Origin: Firmicutes bacterium UBA3572
GTDB lineage: Bacteria > Bacillota > Desulfotomaculia > Desulfotomaculales > Desulforudaceae
Length of the DNA stretch: 24,136 bases
Direction: 5' to 3'
NCBI GenBank assembly: GCA_002375985.1
Contig: DFNH01000038.1
Location: 1-24,136, forward strand
Both the position numbers and the translations under genes were made by a program. Below are positions 7,726 through 15,219 of the stretch, in pieces; the first letter of the stretch is position 1, and the number at the start of each line of letters is the position of its first letter. Under the pieces are notes generated by a model that made no database searches, had not been told where the DNA came from, and saw nothing but the letters and a program-made list of their open reading frames with translations.

Positions 7726-9435
7726 GTGGGGCGTTTGGCACGGATCAAAGTTTTAGAAAAGGCCGTGGTCGCACAAATCGCCGCCGGGGAAGTGGTGGAG
7801 CGGCCGGCTTCGGTGGTCAAGGAACTGGTGGAAAACGCTCTGGATGCAGGTGCGCGTACGGTCAACGTGGAAGTCACCGATGGCGGCTTGGCGCGGATCA
7901 CCGTTATTGATGACGGCTGCGGGATGGATCGGGATGACGCCGTATTGGCCCTTGAGAGGCACGCGACCAGCAAAATCGCGGCGGCCTCGGACCTGGAGGG
8001 CGTGCGGACCTTGGGTTTTCGGGGCGAAGCCCTGCCCAGCATCGCCGCTGTCTCCCGGTTAGTACTGCAAACCCGGCCGGCTGACTGTGATGTGGGTACC
8101 GAGGTGGAATGTGAGGGCGGAACCGTGCTGGCGGTGCGGACCAGTGGTGGTCCCCCGGGAACGACGGTAACCGTTACCGATCTTTTTTATAATACACCGG
8201 CCCGCAAAAAGTTTGTGAAAAGCCCGACCCAGGAACGTGCTTTGGTGTCCGAGATCGTGGGCCGGTTGGCTTTGTCCCGGCCCGATGTCGCTTTCCGGCT
8301 AAAAAGCGGCGGCCGCGAGGTGCTGCAAACCTCCGGGTCGGGTGATCTCCTGGATGCGTTGGCGAGCGTTTTCGGGGGGTCCTTGGCCCGGGAAATGCTG
8401 CCGGTGCAATTGGAGGTGCCGGGGATGTCGGTGTGGGGGTTCATCGGCCGGCCTGGCGTGTCCCGGAGCACCCGGCGGTACCAGGTGTTTTTCATTAACG
8501 GGCGGTACATCAAGAGCTCTTATCTGGCGTCGGCCGCTGAGGAAGCGCTTGTGGGGGTGAATCCGGCCGGGAGACACCCGGTCCTGGTGCTGAACCTGGT
8601 TCTGGATCCGGCACTGGTAGATGTAAACGTGCATCCGGCCAAGCTCGAAGTACGTTTCAGCCGGTCCCGGGAGGTCTACACGCTGGTGTACCAGGCAGTG
8701 CGCGGGGCTGTAAGCCGCTCGGTAAACGTTGAAGATGGTACTGCGCCGGCGGCGTCTTTTCCCGCGCCCGGGCGCGGCGTTGAGCTACCGGAGACGGCCC
8801 GGCCGTTTCAGCTCCTATTGACTCCGGAGGCCGAAATGCGCGAAGACATTCAAGATTATTTCTGTTTTCCCGCCTTGCGCCCCTTAGCCGCGCTGCCACC
8901 CGCTTACCTGTTGTGTCACGGCCAAGATGGTCTGTATATTGTGGATCAGCACGCTGCTCACGAGCGAATTTTGTATGAACGCTTTCTCGACCGCCTCGGA
9001 ACCCTTCCGACCCGGCAGTTGGTGATTCCGATAACCGTGGAAATCCGGGGACAGGAAGCGGCCGCGTTGGCGGAATACGGTTCTTTTCTCTTGCAGGCCG
9101 GTTTTGACGTCGAACCGTTTGGTGAGACCACTTTTATTGTCCGTTCGGTGCCGGCCTTTGTGGAAAACGCCGGGGAGGAAAAGCTTTTGCGGGACGTTTT
9201 GGAGCGGTTGGCCGAAGAAAAACCGCCGGACGAGGCGACCCTTGGGCGAATCCTGGCGGCGACCCTGGCCTGTCACCGTGCCGTTCGCGCCGGTCAGACG
9301 TTGGGGGTGGAGGAAATGAACGGTTTGTTGGCCGAACTGGCGCGCACCCGCGAGCCCCGTGTTTGTCCGCACGGCCGCCCCACTTTTGTCCGCATCGGAT
9401 TCGGGGAATTAGAACGGAGGTTTGGGCGGGAATGA
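7726..9435 (+). CDS. mutL: DNA mismatch repair endonuclease MutL
   Basis: MutL couples mismatch recognition by MutS to strand incision. The 569-residue protein has the N-terminal GHKL ATPase: E36-N37 in ELVENALDAGA, DDGCGM, and GFRGEAL. The C-terminal domain carries the endonuclease metal-binding motifs of MutL proteins from bacteria without MutH: DQHAAHERILYE (residues 407-418), ACHRAV (from 515) and CPHGRP (547-552). It therefore should nick DNA itself. The linker between domains is short compared with B. subtilis MutL. The GTG at 7726 directly abuts the mutS stop. An in-frame TTG at 7735 with GGTGGGG before it is an alternative start. The 3' end overlaps the next gene by four bases. Confidence 0.96.
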   Translation: MGRLARIKVLEKAVVAQIAAGEVVERPASVVKELVENALDAGARTVNVEVTDGGLARITVIDDGCGMDRDDAVLALERHATSKIAAASDLEGVRTLGFRGEALPSIAAVSRLVLQTRPADCDVGTEVECEGGTVLAVRTSGGPPGTTVTVTDLFYNTPARKKFVKSPTQERALVSEIVGRLALSRPDVAFRLKSGGREVLQTSGSGDLLDALASVFGGSLAREMLPVQLEVPGMSVWGFIGRPGVSRSTRRYQVFFINGRYIKSSYLASAAEEALVGVNPAGRHPVLVLNLVLDPALVDVNVHPAKLEVRFSRSREVYTLVYQAVRGAVSRSVNVEDGTAPAASFPAPGRGVELPETARPFQLLLTPEAEMREDIQDYFCFPALRPLAALPPAYLLCHGQDGLYIVDQHAAHERILYERFLDRLGTLPTRQLVIPITVEIRGQEAAALAEYGSFLLQAGFDVEPFGETTFIVRSVPAFVENAGEEKLLRDVLERLAEEKPPDEATLGRILAATLACHRAVRAGQTLGVEEMNGLLAELARTREPRVCPHGRPTFVRIGFGELERRFGRE

Positions 9436-10241
9436 TGGCGCCGGAAGCCCTGGTGATTACCACCGCCATTCGGGCCCGACCGGAGGAAATCCGGCAGGCT
9501 CGCGTGCTGAGCGCGAGTCTTGGCTATCCTTATGTTCCGCGTGGTCGCCTGAACCTGGACGATCTCTGCCGGCAGTGGGACGCTGCGGGAGCGGTGGTTG
9601 TCACACGGGAGCGGTTGATACTGCGCCTGGCCGGCAAAGAGTTTTTCTTTCATCCGGGACTGGCCCAACTGCGCATAAGAGCGCTTCGGGCTGGGAAAAC
9701 TGACCAAATGGTGAAGGCCATGGGTTTGCGGGCCGGGGACCGGGTACTGGACTGCACCCTGGGTTTGGCCGCCGATGCCCTGGTGGCCGCGTACGTAGTC
9801 GGGGACTCCGGCCGGGTAGTGGGCCTGGAGGCGGTGCCCGTGGTGGGCACTTTGGTCCGCTATGGGCTCAAACGGTACCGGCCGGGTGACGCCGCGGTTG
9901 CCGCGGCTCTCCGGCGGGTGGAAGTGGTGGTGGCCGATCACCGGGAGTATCTGCCAACGCTGGATGGCGAAAGTTTTGACGTGGTATATTTCGATCCTAT
10001 GTTCCGTATTCCCCTGCGGCGGTCCAGCAGCCTGGAGCCGTTGCGGCCGTTGGCCGAGCACGCACCGCTCGAGCCGGGGTCGGTGGCGGAGGCCCTCCGG
10101 GTCGCCCGCCGCCGGGTGGTGCTGAAGGAGCGGCGGGGCAGCCCGGAATTTGACCGGCTCGGTTTTCGCCGCGTCGTCGGCGGACGGTACTCCCCCGTAG
10201 CATACGGTGTCATCGAGAAGGGCGGGGATCAGCTTGCATGA
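9432..10241 (+). CDS. Class I SAM-dependent methyltransferase, RsmJ-like
   Basis: This 269-residue protein is a class I methyltransferase. It has a glycine-rich SAM motif VLDCTLGLAADALVAAYVVG, an acidic end of strand 2 (GRVVGLEA), and a catalytic-type motif VVYFDPMFR. The overall pattern, including FFFHPGLAQLRI before the fold and SSLEPLRPLAEHAPL after it, is shared by a Firmicutes group related to RsmJ, the 16S rRNA guanine-N2 methyltransferase. The RNA substrate here is inferred and not shown. Start ATG 9432 overlaps the mutL stop (ATGA) and has GGAGG at 9416-9420. A second ATG at 9435 follows directly. Position between mutL and miaA fits a nucleic-acid modification role. Confidence 0.7.
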   Translation: MMAPEALVITTAIRARPEEIRQARVLSASLGYPYVPRGRLNLDDLCRQWDAAGAVVVTRERLILRLAGKEFFFHPGLAQLRIRALRAGKTDQMVKAMGLRAGDRVLDCTLGLAADALVAAYVVGDSGRVVGLEAVPVVGTLVRYGLKRYRPGDAAVAAALRRVEVVVADHREYLPTLDGESFDVVYFDPMFRIPLRRSSSLEPLRPLAEHAPLEPGSVAEALRVARRRVVLKERRGSPEFDRLGFRRVVGGRYSPVAYGVIEKGGDQLA

Positions 10242-11184
10242 GCGACCGCTCTTAGTAGTGATTACCGGGCCCACGGCGGTGGGAAAAACGGACGTCGGGA
10301 TCGACGTGGCCCTGGCCGTCGGCGGGGAGGTTGTTTCGGCCGATTCAATGATGGTTTACCGGGGGATGGACATCGGCACGGCGAAGCCGACGCCGGCGGA
10401 GAGGCGGGGAGTGCCGCACCACTTGATCGACGTGGCGGAGCCAGACGAGGAGTTCACCGTCGCCCGTTATCAGGAACTCGCCGAGGCGGCCATCGCGGAT
10501 ATTCACCGGCGGGGGCGGGTGCCCCTTTTGGTCGGAGGTACGGGTTTGTATATCCGGGCGGTGGTTGACCAATACCGTTTTCCGGCGCCGGCCGATCCCC
10601 GGTTGCGGCGCCGTTTGCAGGAGGACGCCCGCCGTTTCGGCAGTGCCCGGCTGCACCGCCACTTGATGGCGGTGGACCCGGACACCGCCGGACGGCTGCA
10701 CCCGAACGATGCCCGGCGAATCGTCCGGGCTTTGGAGGTATACTATCAGACGGGAAAACCGTTTAGCTGGTTCCGCAAACAGCCGCGCGGGGGAGAAAAA
10801 TACCGCCTGGTTATGTTCGGGTTGACCCTGCGCCGGGAAAAGCTTTACCGGCGGATCGAGGAACGGGTGGACCGGTTGATTGCGGCCGGACTGGTCGAAG
10901 AGGTCAGAGGTCTCCTGGAGCGGGGTTACGGTCCGGAGTTGGTGTCTATGAAGGGTTTGGGTTACAAGGAAATCGCGGACTACCTACTGGGGCAGACAAC
11001 ACTGGAGGAAGCGGTTAATATACTAAAGAGAAACACGCGCCGTTTTGCCAAGCGTCAATTTACCTGGTTTCGAGCAGACGACCAGATCAGGTGGCTGGAT
11101 ACGGACGAATGCGGCGGCAGAAGGGGAGTGGTGCGAGAAATTGTGCATAATCTGGCAGGAATAGTCTCGTTCCCGGCGAACTGA
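10234..11184 (+). CDS. miaA: tRNA dimethylallyltransferase MiaA
   Basis: MiaA transfers the dimethylallyl group from DMAPP to N6 of A37 in tRNAs reading U-starting codons, making the substrate for MiaB. Seen here are the P-loop GPTAVGKT (residues 12-19), SADSMMVYRGMDIGTAKP, the HHLIDV motif, LLVGGTGLYIRAVVDQY, and the C-terminal tRNA-binding region ending in NTRRFAKRQFTWFR. I chose TTG 10234 because it starts the protein just before the first conserved strand, overlaps the previous stop (TGA 10239-10241) and follows GGGCGGGGATC. An in-frame GTG at 10207 would add nine residues. With the TTG start the protein has 316 residues, normal for the family. Confidence 0.95.
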   Translation: MHERPLLVVITGPTAVGKTDVGIDVALAVGGEVVSADSMMVYRGMDIGTAKPTPAERRGVPHHLIDVAEPDEEFTVARYQELAEAAIADIHRRGRVPLLVGGTGLYIRAVVDQYRFPAPADPRLRRRLQEDARRFGSARLHRHLMAVDPDTAGRLHPNDARRIVRALEVYYQTGKPFSWFRKQPRGGEKYRLVMFGLTLRREKLYRRIEERVDRLIAAGLVEEVRGLLERGYGPELVSMKGLGYKEIADYLLGQTTLEEAVNILKRNTRRFAKRQFTWFRADDQIRWLDTDECGGRRGVVREIVHNLAGIVSFPAN

Positions 11185-11212
11185 GTAATATTAACCTTAT
11201 GGAGGTACCCCG

Positions 11213-11464
11213 ATGAGCAAGACACAAATAAATCTTCAGGATGCTTTTTTGAACCAGTTGCGGAAGGAAAACATTCCGGTAACTATTTTTCTAATAAACG
11301 GTTTCCAGCTCAAGGGTACGGTCAGAGGGTTCGACAACTTTACCGTGATTCTGGATAGTGACGGCAAACAGCTAATGGTATACAAACATGCCATTTCCAC
11401 GGTTAGTCCCACCAAGCCCGTCACCACCAGCGCGGCGCCCGAACACAGGAATTCCGGCCCGTAG
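11213..11464 (+). CDS. hfq: RNA chaperone Hfq
   Basis: Hfq forms a hexameric Sm-like ring that binds small RNAs and A-rich mRNA sites. The 83-residue protein has Sm1 (QDAFLNQLRKENIPVTIFLINGFQ as helix plus strands) and Sm2 ending in the family signature MVYKHAISTVSP. The short C-terminal tail is typical of Firmicutes. A strong ribosome binding site GGAGGT at 11201-11206 precedes ATG 11213. It lies 28 bases after miaA, the conserved miaA-hfq arrangement. A terminator hairpin follows immediately after the stop. Confidence 0.96.
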   Translation: MSKTQINLQDAFLNQLRKENIPVTIFLINGFQLKGTVRGFDNFTVILDSDGKQLMVYKHAISTVSPTKPVTTSAAPEHRNSGP

Positions 11465-11465
11465 G

Positions 11466-11492
11466 GCCCTTCGAAGGAAGGGCTTCCTTTTC
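11466..11492 (+). terminator. Rho-independent terminator after hfq
   Basis: GCCCTTC (11466-11472), loop GAAG, GAAGGGC (11477-11483) is a perfect 7-bp stem followed by TTCCTTTTC. It begins two bases after the hfq stop and ends close to the ribosome binding site of the next gene. It may therefore be leaky and allow read-through. Confidence 0.7.
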
Positions 11493-11515
11493 TGAGTAAG
11501 GTGAAGGGTTGCGCG

Positions 11516-12760
11516 ATGAAGGACAGGCTGACGGCGTTGGCGGACGAGGTGGAACAGGAGGTTGCCGAAGTCTATCGTGGTATTGAGGCGGTGGCCCTGG
11601 CCAATCACCACAAGGTCTTAGAGGCCTTTCACGCTTGCCGGGTGAGCGCGTTTCACTTTTGGGGCAGTACCGGTTACGGTTACGGCGATACGGGTCGGGA
11701 TGTATTGGACCAGGTTTTTGCCCGGGTGTGTGGGACCGAATCGGCCTTGGTGCGTCTGCAGATTGTTTCCGGGACCCACGCCGTGGCGCTTGGGCTCTTG
11801 GGGCTGTGCCGCCCCGGCGACGTTCTGGTGGTTGTGGGCAAGCCCTATGATACCCTGGAGCGGGTGATTGGAGTCCGGGAGGCGGTACCGGGTTCCCTGG
11901 CCGATCTGGGGGTAGAATATCGAGAGGTGGCCTTGGGTGCCGATGGAAAGCCCGACGAAGCGGCTCTGCTGGCGGCACTGGATGCCCGTACCCGGGTGGT
12001 CTTGTTCCAGCGCTCCGGCGGGTACAATTGGCGCCCGGCCTTGCTTGCCGAAGACCTGGCGCGCCTGATCGAGCTGGTCAAAAGGTGTGCGCCCCACGTG
12101 CGGGTGGTGGTGGATAACTGCTACGGCGAGTTTACGGAGACCCGGGAACCGGGTGAGCTTGGCGCGGATCTGGTATGTGGGTCGCTGATCAAAAACCCCG
12201 GCGGGGGGCTGGCGCCCACCGGTGGGTACGTGGCCGGTAGTGCGGAGTGCGTGGAACTGGCTGCTGCCAGATTGACCGCCCCAGGTCTGGGGCGCGCCGT
12301 GGGGGCTTCGCCCGGTGGCCTGCGTCTTCTGTATCAGGGGCTTTTTCTGGCGCCGCACTTCGTTGCCGAGGCGCTGAAAGGGGCGGTTTTTGCCGCCCGG
12401 CTGCTGGAGAAACTCGGTTATGAAGTGCTGCCGGGTTACGCGGACCGGCGGGCGGATATCGTGCAGGCCGTCCGCCTGGGGACTCCCGAGCGGGTGATCG
12501 CTTTTTGCCGGGGTATCCAGAAAGCGTCTCCGGTTGACGCCCACGCCATTCCTGAACCGGTTTCCCTGCCGGGTTACGTCGACGAGGTGGTTATGGCTGC
12601 GGGAACCTTTGTCCAGGGCGCTTCGTTGGAATTGACGGCGGACGCCCCGGTCCGGGAACCTTTCGCCGTGTTTCTGCAGGGGGGGCTTTCCCGGGAGTAC
12701 GTGAAACTGGGTGTGCTGTCCGCCGTCCGGGAAATCGAGCAACTGGATAGGGGAAAGTAA
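11516..12760 (+). CDS. ynbB: YnbB-type PLP-dependent enzyme, methionine gamma-lyase family (aluminium resistance protein family)
   Basis: This 414-residue protein matches the Firmicutes YnbB family, annotated as 'methionine gamma-lyase family' or 'aluminium resistance protein'. It is a fold-type I PLP enzyme whose substrate is not established. Visible features are the N-terminal HFWGSTGYGYGDTGRD segment, a PLP-stacking region (QIVSGTHAVALGLLGL), the aspartate strand VVVDNCYGEF, and the probable Schiff-base lysine K226 in SLIKNPGGG. ATG 11516 is preferred because GAAGGG lies seven bases upstream. A GTG at 11501 is in frame but less well placed. In B. subtilis, ynbB also lies a little downstream of hfq, so the neighbourhood is conserved. 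Confidence 0.85.
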   Translation: MKDRLTALADEVEQEVAEVYRGIEAVALANHHKVLEAFHACRVSAFHFWGSTGYGYGDTGRDVLDQVFARVCGTESALVRLQIVSGTHAVALGLLGLCRPGDVLVVVGKPYDTLERVIGVREAVPGSLADLGVEYREVALGADGKPDEAALLAALDARTRVVLFQRSGGYNWRPALLAEDLARLIELVKRCAPHVRVVVDNCYGEFTETREPGELGADLVCGSLIKNPGGGLAPTGGYVAGSAECVELAAARLTAPGLGRAVGASPGGLRLLYQGLFLAPHFVAEALKGAVFAARLLEKLGYEVLPGYADRRADIVQAVRLGTPERVIAFCRGIQKASPVDAHAIPEPVSLPGYVDEVVMAAGTFVQGASLELTADAPVREPFAVFLQGGLSREYVKLGVLSAVREIEQLDRGK

Positions 12761-12780
12761 GGTAGCGAGGTGTTGATGAA

Positions 12781-13698
12781 TTGAAAGACCTGGTGATCAT
12801 CGGCGGCGGTCCCGGAGGGTTGACCGCCGGAATCTACGCGGTACGTTCAGGACTGGACGTGGTGCTGTATGAGCGCGGCGCCTTGGGGGGCAACGTGCTG
12901 AATGCCGAAAAGGTGGAGAACTATCCCGGTTTTCCGGGGGGAATCAGTGGTCCGGATCTCATCGCCCGGATGGAGGAACATGCCCGCCAGGTGGGGCTGC
13001 CCATAGAGTTTAACGAGGTGCACGAGATTACGCCGGAAAACGGCTGTTTTCGCCTGCGCACCCGGGAAGGCGAGGTGTCGACCCGGACGGTGATTATCGC
13101 CACCGGGACGGGTCCCCGGCCGCTGGGAGTGGAGGGCGAGGAGCGTTTGCGCGGCCGCGGTGTTTCTTACTGCGCGGTGTGCGACGGTGCCTTTTTCCGG
13201 GACCAGCCGGTGGCCGTAGTCGGGGGTGGGGATGCGGCCGTGGAAGAAGCGCACTACCTGTCCCGTTTCGCGTCCAAGGTCTATCTCGTTCATCCGCGGG
13301 CCACGATCCGGCGTTTCCGGGTGGAGAGGAGCCGCATCGAGAAAAACCCGAAAATCGAAATGATTCCGAATACTGAGGTAACCGGGATTAAAGGAGACAA
13401 AGCGGTTGAGGGGCTGGTCTTGAAGAACCGCGAAAGCGGGGAAACGCGGGACCTTCAGGTGGACGGCGTGTTTGTTTACGTGGGTATTAAACCCAACAGC
13501 TACCTAGTGGAAAAGCTGGTCGATCTGGATGACCGCGGGTTTATTATTACCGACGACCGGATGCGGACCTCATGGCCCGGTATTTTTGCGGCGGGTGATG
13601 TGCGCCGGACACCGCTGCGCCAAATCGCCACGGCGGTGGCGGACGGGGCGACTGCGGCCATCTGGGCTGAAAAACAAATTGCCCACGTTTCCTGCTAA
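12781..13698 (+). CDS. trxB: Thioredoxin reductase-like flavoprotein
   Basis: This 305-residue flavoprotein has the low-molecular-weight thioredoxin reductase layout: FAD fold GGGPGGLTAGIYAVRSG at the N-terminus, redox-active C131-A-V-C134 in SYCAVCDGAFF, second dinucleotide fold VVGGGDAAVEEAHYLS, and closing FAD motif FAAGDVRRTPLRQIATAVADG. It should reduce thioredoxin. The usual NADPH-phosphate-binding HRR signature reads H-P-R here (LVHPRATIRRFR), so the electron donor may not be NADPH. The start is TTG 12781 with GCGAGGTG upstream. An ATG at 12777 is out of frame. The gene follows ynbB by 20 bases and probably shares its transcript. Confidence 0.88.
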   Translation: MKDLVIIGGGPGGLTAGIYAVRSGLDVVLYERGALGGNVLNAEKVENYPGFPGGISGPDLIARMEEHARQVGLPIEFNEVHEITPENGCFRLRTREGEVSTRTVIIATGTGPRPLGVEGEERLRGRGVSYCAVCDGAFFRDQPVAVVGGGDAAVEEAHYLSRFASKVYLVHPRATIRRFRVERSRIEKNPKIEMIPNTEVTGIKGDKAVEGLVLKNRESGETRDLQVDGVFVYVGIKPNSYLVEKLVDLDDRGFIITDDRMRTSWPGIFAAGDVRRTPLRQIATAVADGATAAIWAEKQIAHVSC

Positions 13699-13726
13699 AA
13701 AAAGGGCTGTACCTCTAGGGTACAGC
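13697..13726 (-). terminator. Rho-independent terminator on the minus strand, after the nitrilase gene
   Basis: The inverted repeat GCTGTACC (13706-13713) / GGTACAGC (13719-13726) has a 5-base loop. Read on the minus strand it is followed by CCC and seven T (13703-13697), a classic terminator for transcripts coming from the minus-strand gene. It touches the trxB stop codon. On the plus strand no T-run follows, so it ends trxB transcripts poorly if at all. Confidence 0.7.
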
Positions 13727-13857
13727 AGAAAGGGAGAGGAGTTAGGTTGTTACTGGGTCCGGTAGCATTATAACCAAGATTGGTGTGCCGCATACATTTT
13801 CCCCAAAAAATATTATGGATACCCAAAGGTTTGTAGTACGTGCGGTGCCCAACTTGC

Positions 13858-13884
13858 AACCCCGAAAGGCAGCCTTTCGGGGTT
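13858..13884 (-). terminator. Perfect 12-bp hairpin abutting the nitrilase stop codon
   Basis: AACCCCGAAAGG (13858-13869) and CCTTTCGGGGTT (13873-13884) form a perfect stem with a three-base loop. The hairpin overlaps the TAA stop of the minus-strand gene (13883-13885). No T-run follows on either strand, so it may protect the 3' end or pause transcription, with the real terminator at 13697-13726. It could also act in both directions. Confidence 0.45.
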
Positions 13885-14704
13885 AAAACTCTAGGGAGAC
13901 CAGGTCCCGGCGCCTAGCGCGGAGCAGGGGCAGTTTGTTACGAATCCGGTCGATCAGGTCCAAATCGATTTCAGCTTGGAGAATCGTTTCCTGCTCGTCG
14001 GCGGCGGCAATTACCTCCGACCAAGGGTTGACGACCATAGAGTGTCCGTAGTAAACGTACTCGCTTCCCTCCTCGCGGGCCGGTCCGGCACCTACGGTGA
14101 AGACCTGGTTGTCCACAGCCCGGGCGCGAAGCAGCAGTTCCCAGTGTATTGGACCGGTGATGGTGTTAAAAGCCGCCGGGATGACGATGATTTGAGCCCC
14201 TTTGAGGGTCAGGGCCCGGAATAATTCGGGAAACCGAACGTCAAAGCAAATGGCTACGCCGAAGCAGCCGAACGGGGTGTGGAAGACCTCCAGGTCGTTT
14301 CCGGGGGAGAGGGTGTCGGATTCCCGGAATACCAGGGATTCTAGCTCCACATCAAACAGGTGCACCTTGCGCTGGCGGCCCAGCAACCGGCCGTCCGGCC
14401 CGTACACGAAGCAGGTGTTATACACCCGGCCGTTTTCCCGTTCCGGTATCGACCCCCCAATCAGGTAAACACCGGCGCCGGCGGCGGTGTGTCCGAGCAT
14501 CTCGAAAGTCTCCCCGTGCGGATAGGTCTCGGCGAAGCGGACAAAATAAGCGTGCGTATAGGGACAATTAAACATCTCCGGAAGAACCACGACCTGGCAA
14601 CCGGCTTGTGCGGCTTTTAGCACCATGGTGCGGGCCCGTTCCAGGTTCTCCCGTTTTTTCTCTGTAACTCTCATCTGACAGATACCAATCTTAAAGCTTC
14701 CCAC
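13883..14704 (-). CDS. Carbon-nitrogen hydrolase (nitrilase superfamily), omega-amidase/Nit2-like
   Basis: This 273-residue protein has the nitrilase-superfamily catalytic triad: E43 (VLPEMFNCPY), K113 (QRKVHLFD) and C153 (AICFDVRFPELFR). The HLFDVE...F.ESDTLSPGN stretch and the overall length resemble omega-amidase (Nit2/YafV type), which hydrolyses alpha-keto acid amides such as 2-oxoglutaramate. Amidase action on another small amide is equally possible. The start is GTG at 14704, with GGGGGTGGACC immediately upstream on the minus strand. It is the only minus-strand gene in the window. It is transcribed away from lapA and converges on trxB. Confidence 0.85.
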   Translation of the reverse strand: MGSFKIGICQMRVTEKKRENLERARTMVLKAAQAGCQVVVLPEMFNCPYTHAYFVRFAETYPHGETFEMLGHTAAGAGVYLIGGSIPERENGRVYNTCFVYGPDGRLLGRQRKVHLFDVELESLVFRESDTLSPGNDLEVFHTPFGCFGVAICFDVRFPELFRALTLKGAQIIVIPAAFNTITGPIHWELLLRARAVDNQVFTVGAGPAREEGSEYVYYGHSMVVNPWSEVIAAADEQETILQAEIDLDLIDRIRNKLPLLRARRRDLVSLEF

Positions 14705-14736
14705 GGTCCACCCCCGTATACAATGTGGTAAAATCT

Positions 14737-14766
14737 ATTATACCGTTTAGGCTGGTCCTGAAGAAA
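14737..14766 (-). promoter_or_regulatory. Possible minus-strand promoter for the nitrilase gene
   Basis: On the minus strand TATAAT is perfect at 14742-14737, 32 bases before the GTG start. The -35 is poor (TTTCTT at 14766-14761, spacing 18). The site overlaps the leader repeats of the divergent lapA gene. Confidence 0.4.
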
Positions 14767-14788
14767 ACGGTTTATTCCAGGACCGTTT
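14742..14788 (+). repeat. Interleaved inverted repeats in the lapA leader
   Basis: ACCGTTT occurs at 14742-14748 and again at 14782-14788, with its complement AAACGGT between them at 14765-14771. GGTCCTG (14754-14760) pairs perfectly with CAGGACC (14778-14784). The central element can pair with either flank, and the GGTCCTG pairing excludes pairing with the downstream flank, so several competing hairpins are possible. They lie about 20-65 bases before the lapA start and over the divergent promoter. Confidence 0.5.
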
Positions 14789-14808
14789 ATGGAAAGGGGA
14801 ATAAAGCG

Positions 14809-15192
14809 GTGCAGTATTATCTTTTCTTTGGATTATTGTTTGCTTTCCTGGTGGCCATCTTCGCAGTCCAGAACGCCAACCCGGTGGACATCGTGTTTCT
14901 GGCTTGGCAGGTAAAGGGGGTTTCCTTGTCACTGGTGCTGCTCGGGGGGGTGGTTGCCGGTGCTGCTATCGCGCTGGTGCTTGGTCTGCCCCGGCAGTTC
15001 AGGATGACCCTGCGCATCAGGGAACTGACCGCCAAACTGGCCGAGTACGAGATGCGTCCGAAAACCGGTGACGCGGCCGATAGCGGAGAACAGGCCGGGA
15101 ACGTGCTTGTGACTGGCGGCCGGGACGGTGACAAGCAGACCGACCCCTTAAAAGGCGGGGAACAGGACGCGCCGGTTAAGGACCGGGCGTAG
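14809..15192 (+). CDS. LapA-like (DUF1049) membrane protein
   Basis: This 127-residue protein has the LapA/DUF1049 layout: two membrane helices close together (about residues 3-21, YYLFFGLLFAFLVAIFAVQ, and 37-58, LSLVLLGGVVAGAAIALVLG), separated by the family NANPVDIVFLAW segment. A short basic and coiled-coil-like part (RIRELTAKLAEYE) and a charged, low-complexity tail follow. In proteobacteria LapA is linked to LPS assembly. In Firmicutes the role is unknown. GTG 14809 is the likely start because AAGGGG is nine bases upstream and the family begins at this point. An in-frame ATG-like extension to 14725 would add 28 unrelated residues. dinG follows after 27 bases. Confidence 0.75.
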   Translation: MQYYLFFGLLFAFLVAIFAVQNANPVDIVFLAWQVKGVSLSLVLLGGVVAGAAIALVLGLPRQFRMTLRIRELTAKLAEYEMRPKTGDAADSGEQAGNVLVTGGRDGDKQTDPLKGGEQDAPVKDRA

Positions 15193-15219
15193 GACGCCAC
15201 CAGGGGTGAGGAGGGCGGA

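Noticed and set aside
13747..13774. Promoter-like TTGTTA and TATAAC with a 16-base spacer on the plus strand
   Set aside because: No plus-strand gene follows before the convergent amidase gene. It is probably chance in an AT-richer gap.
13785..13894. A plus-strand reading frame containing a C-S-T-C-G zinc-ribbon-like motif
   Set aside because: It has no in-frame start codon or ribosome binding site, is cut by an upstream stop, and overlaps the hairpin and end of the minus-strand amidase gene.
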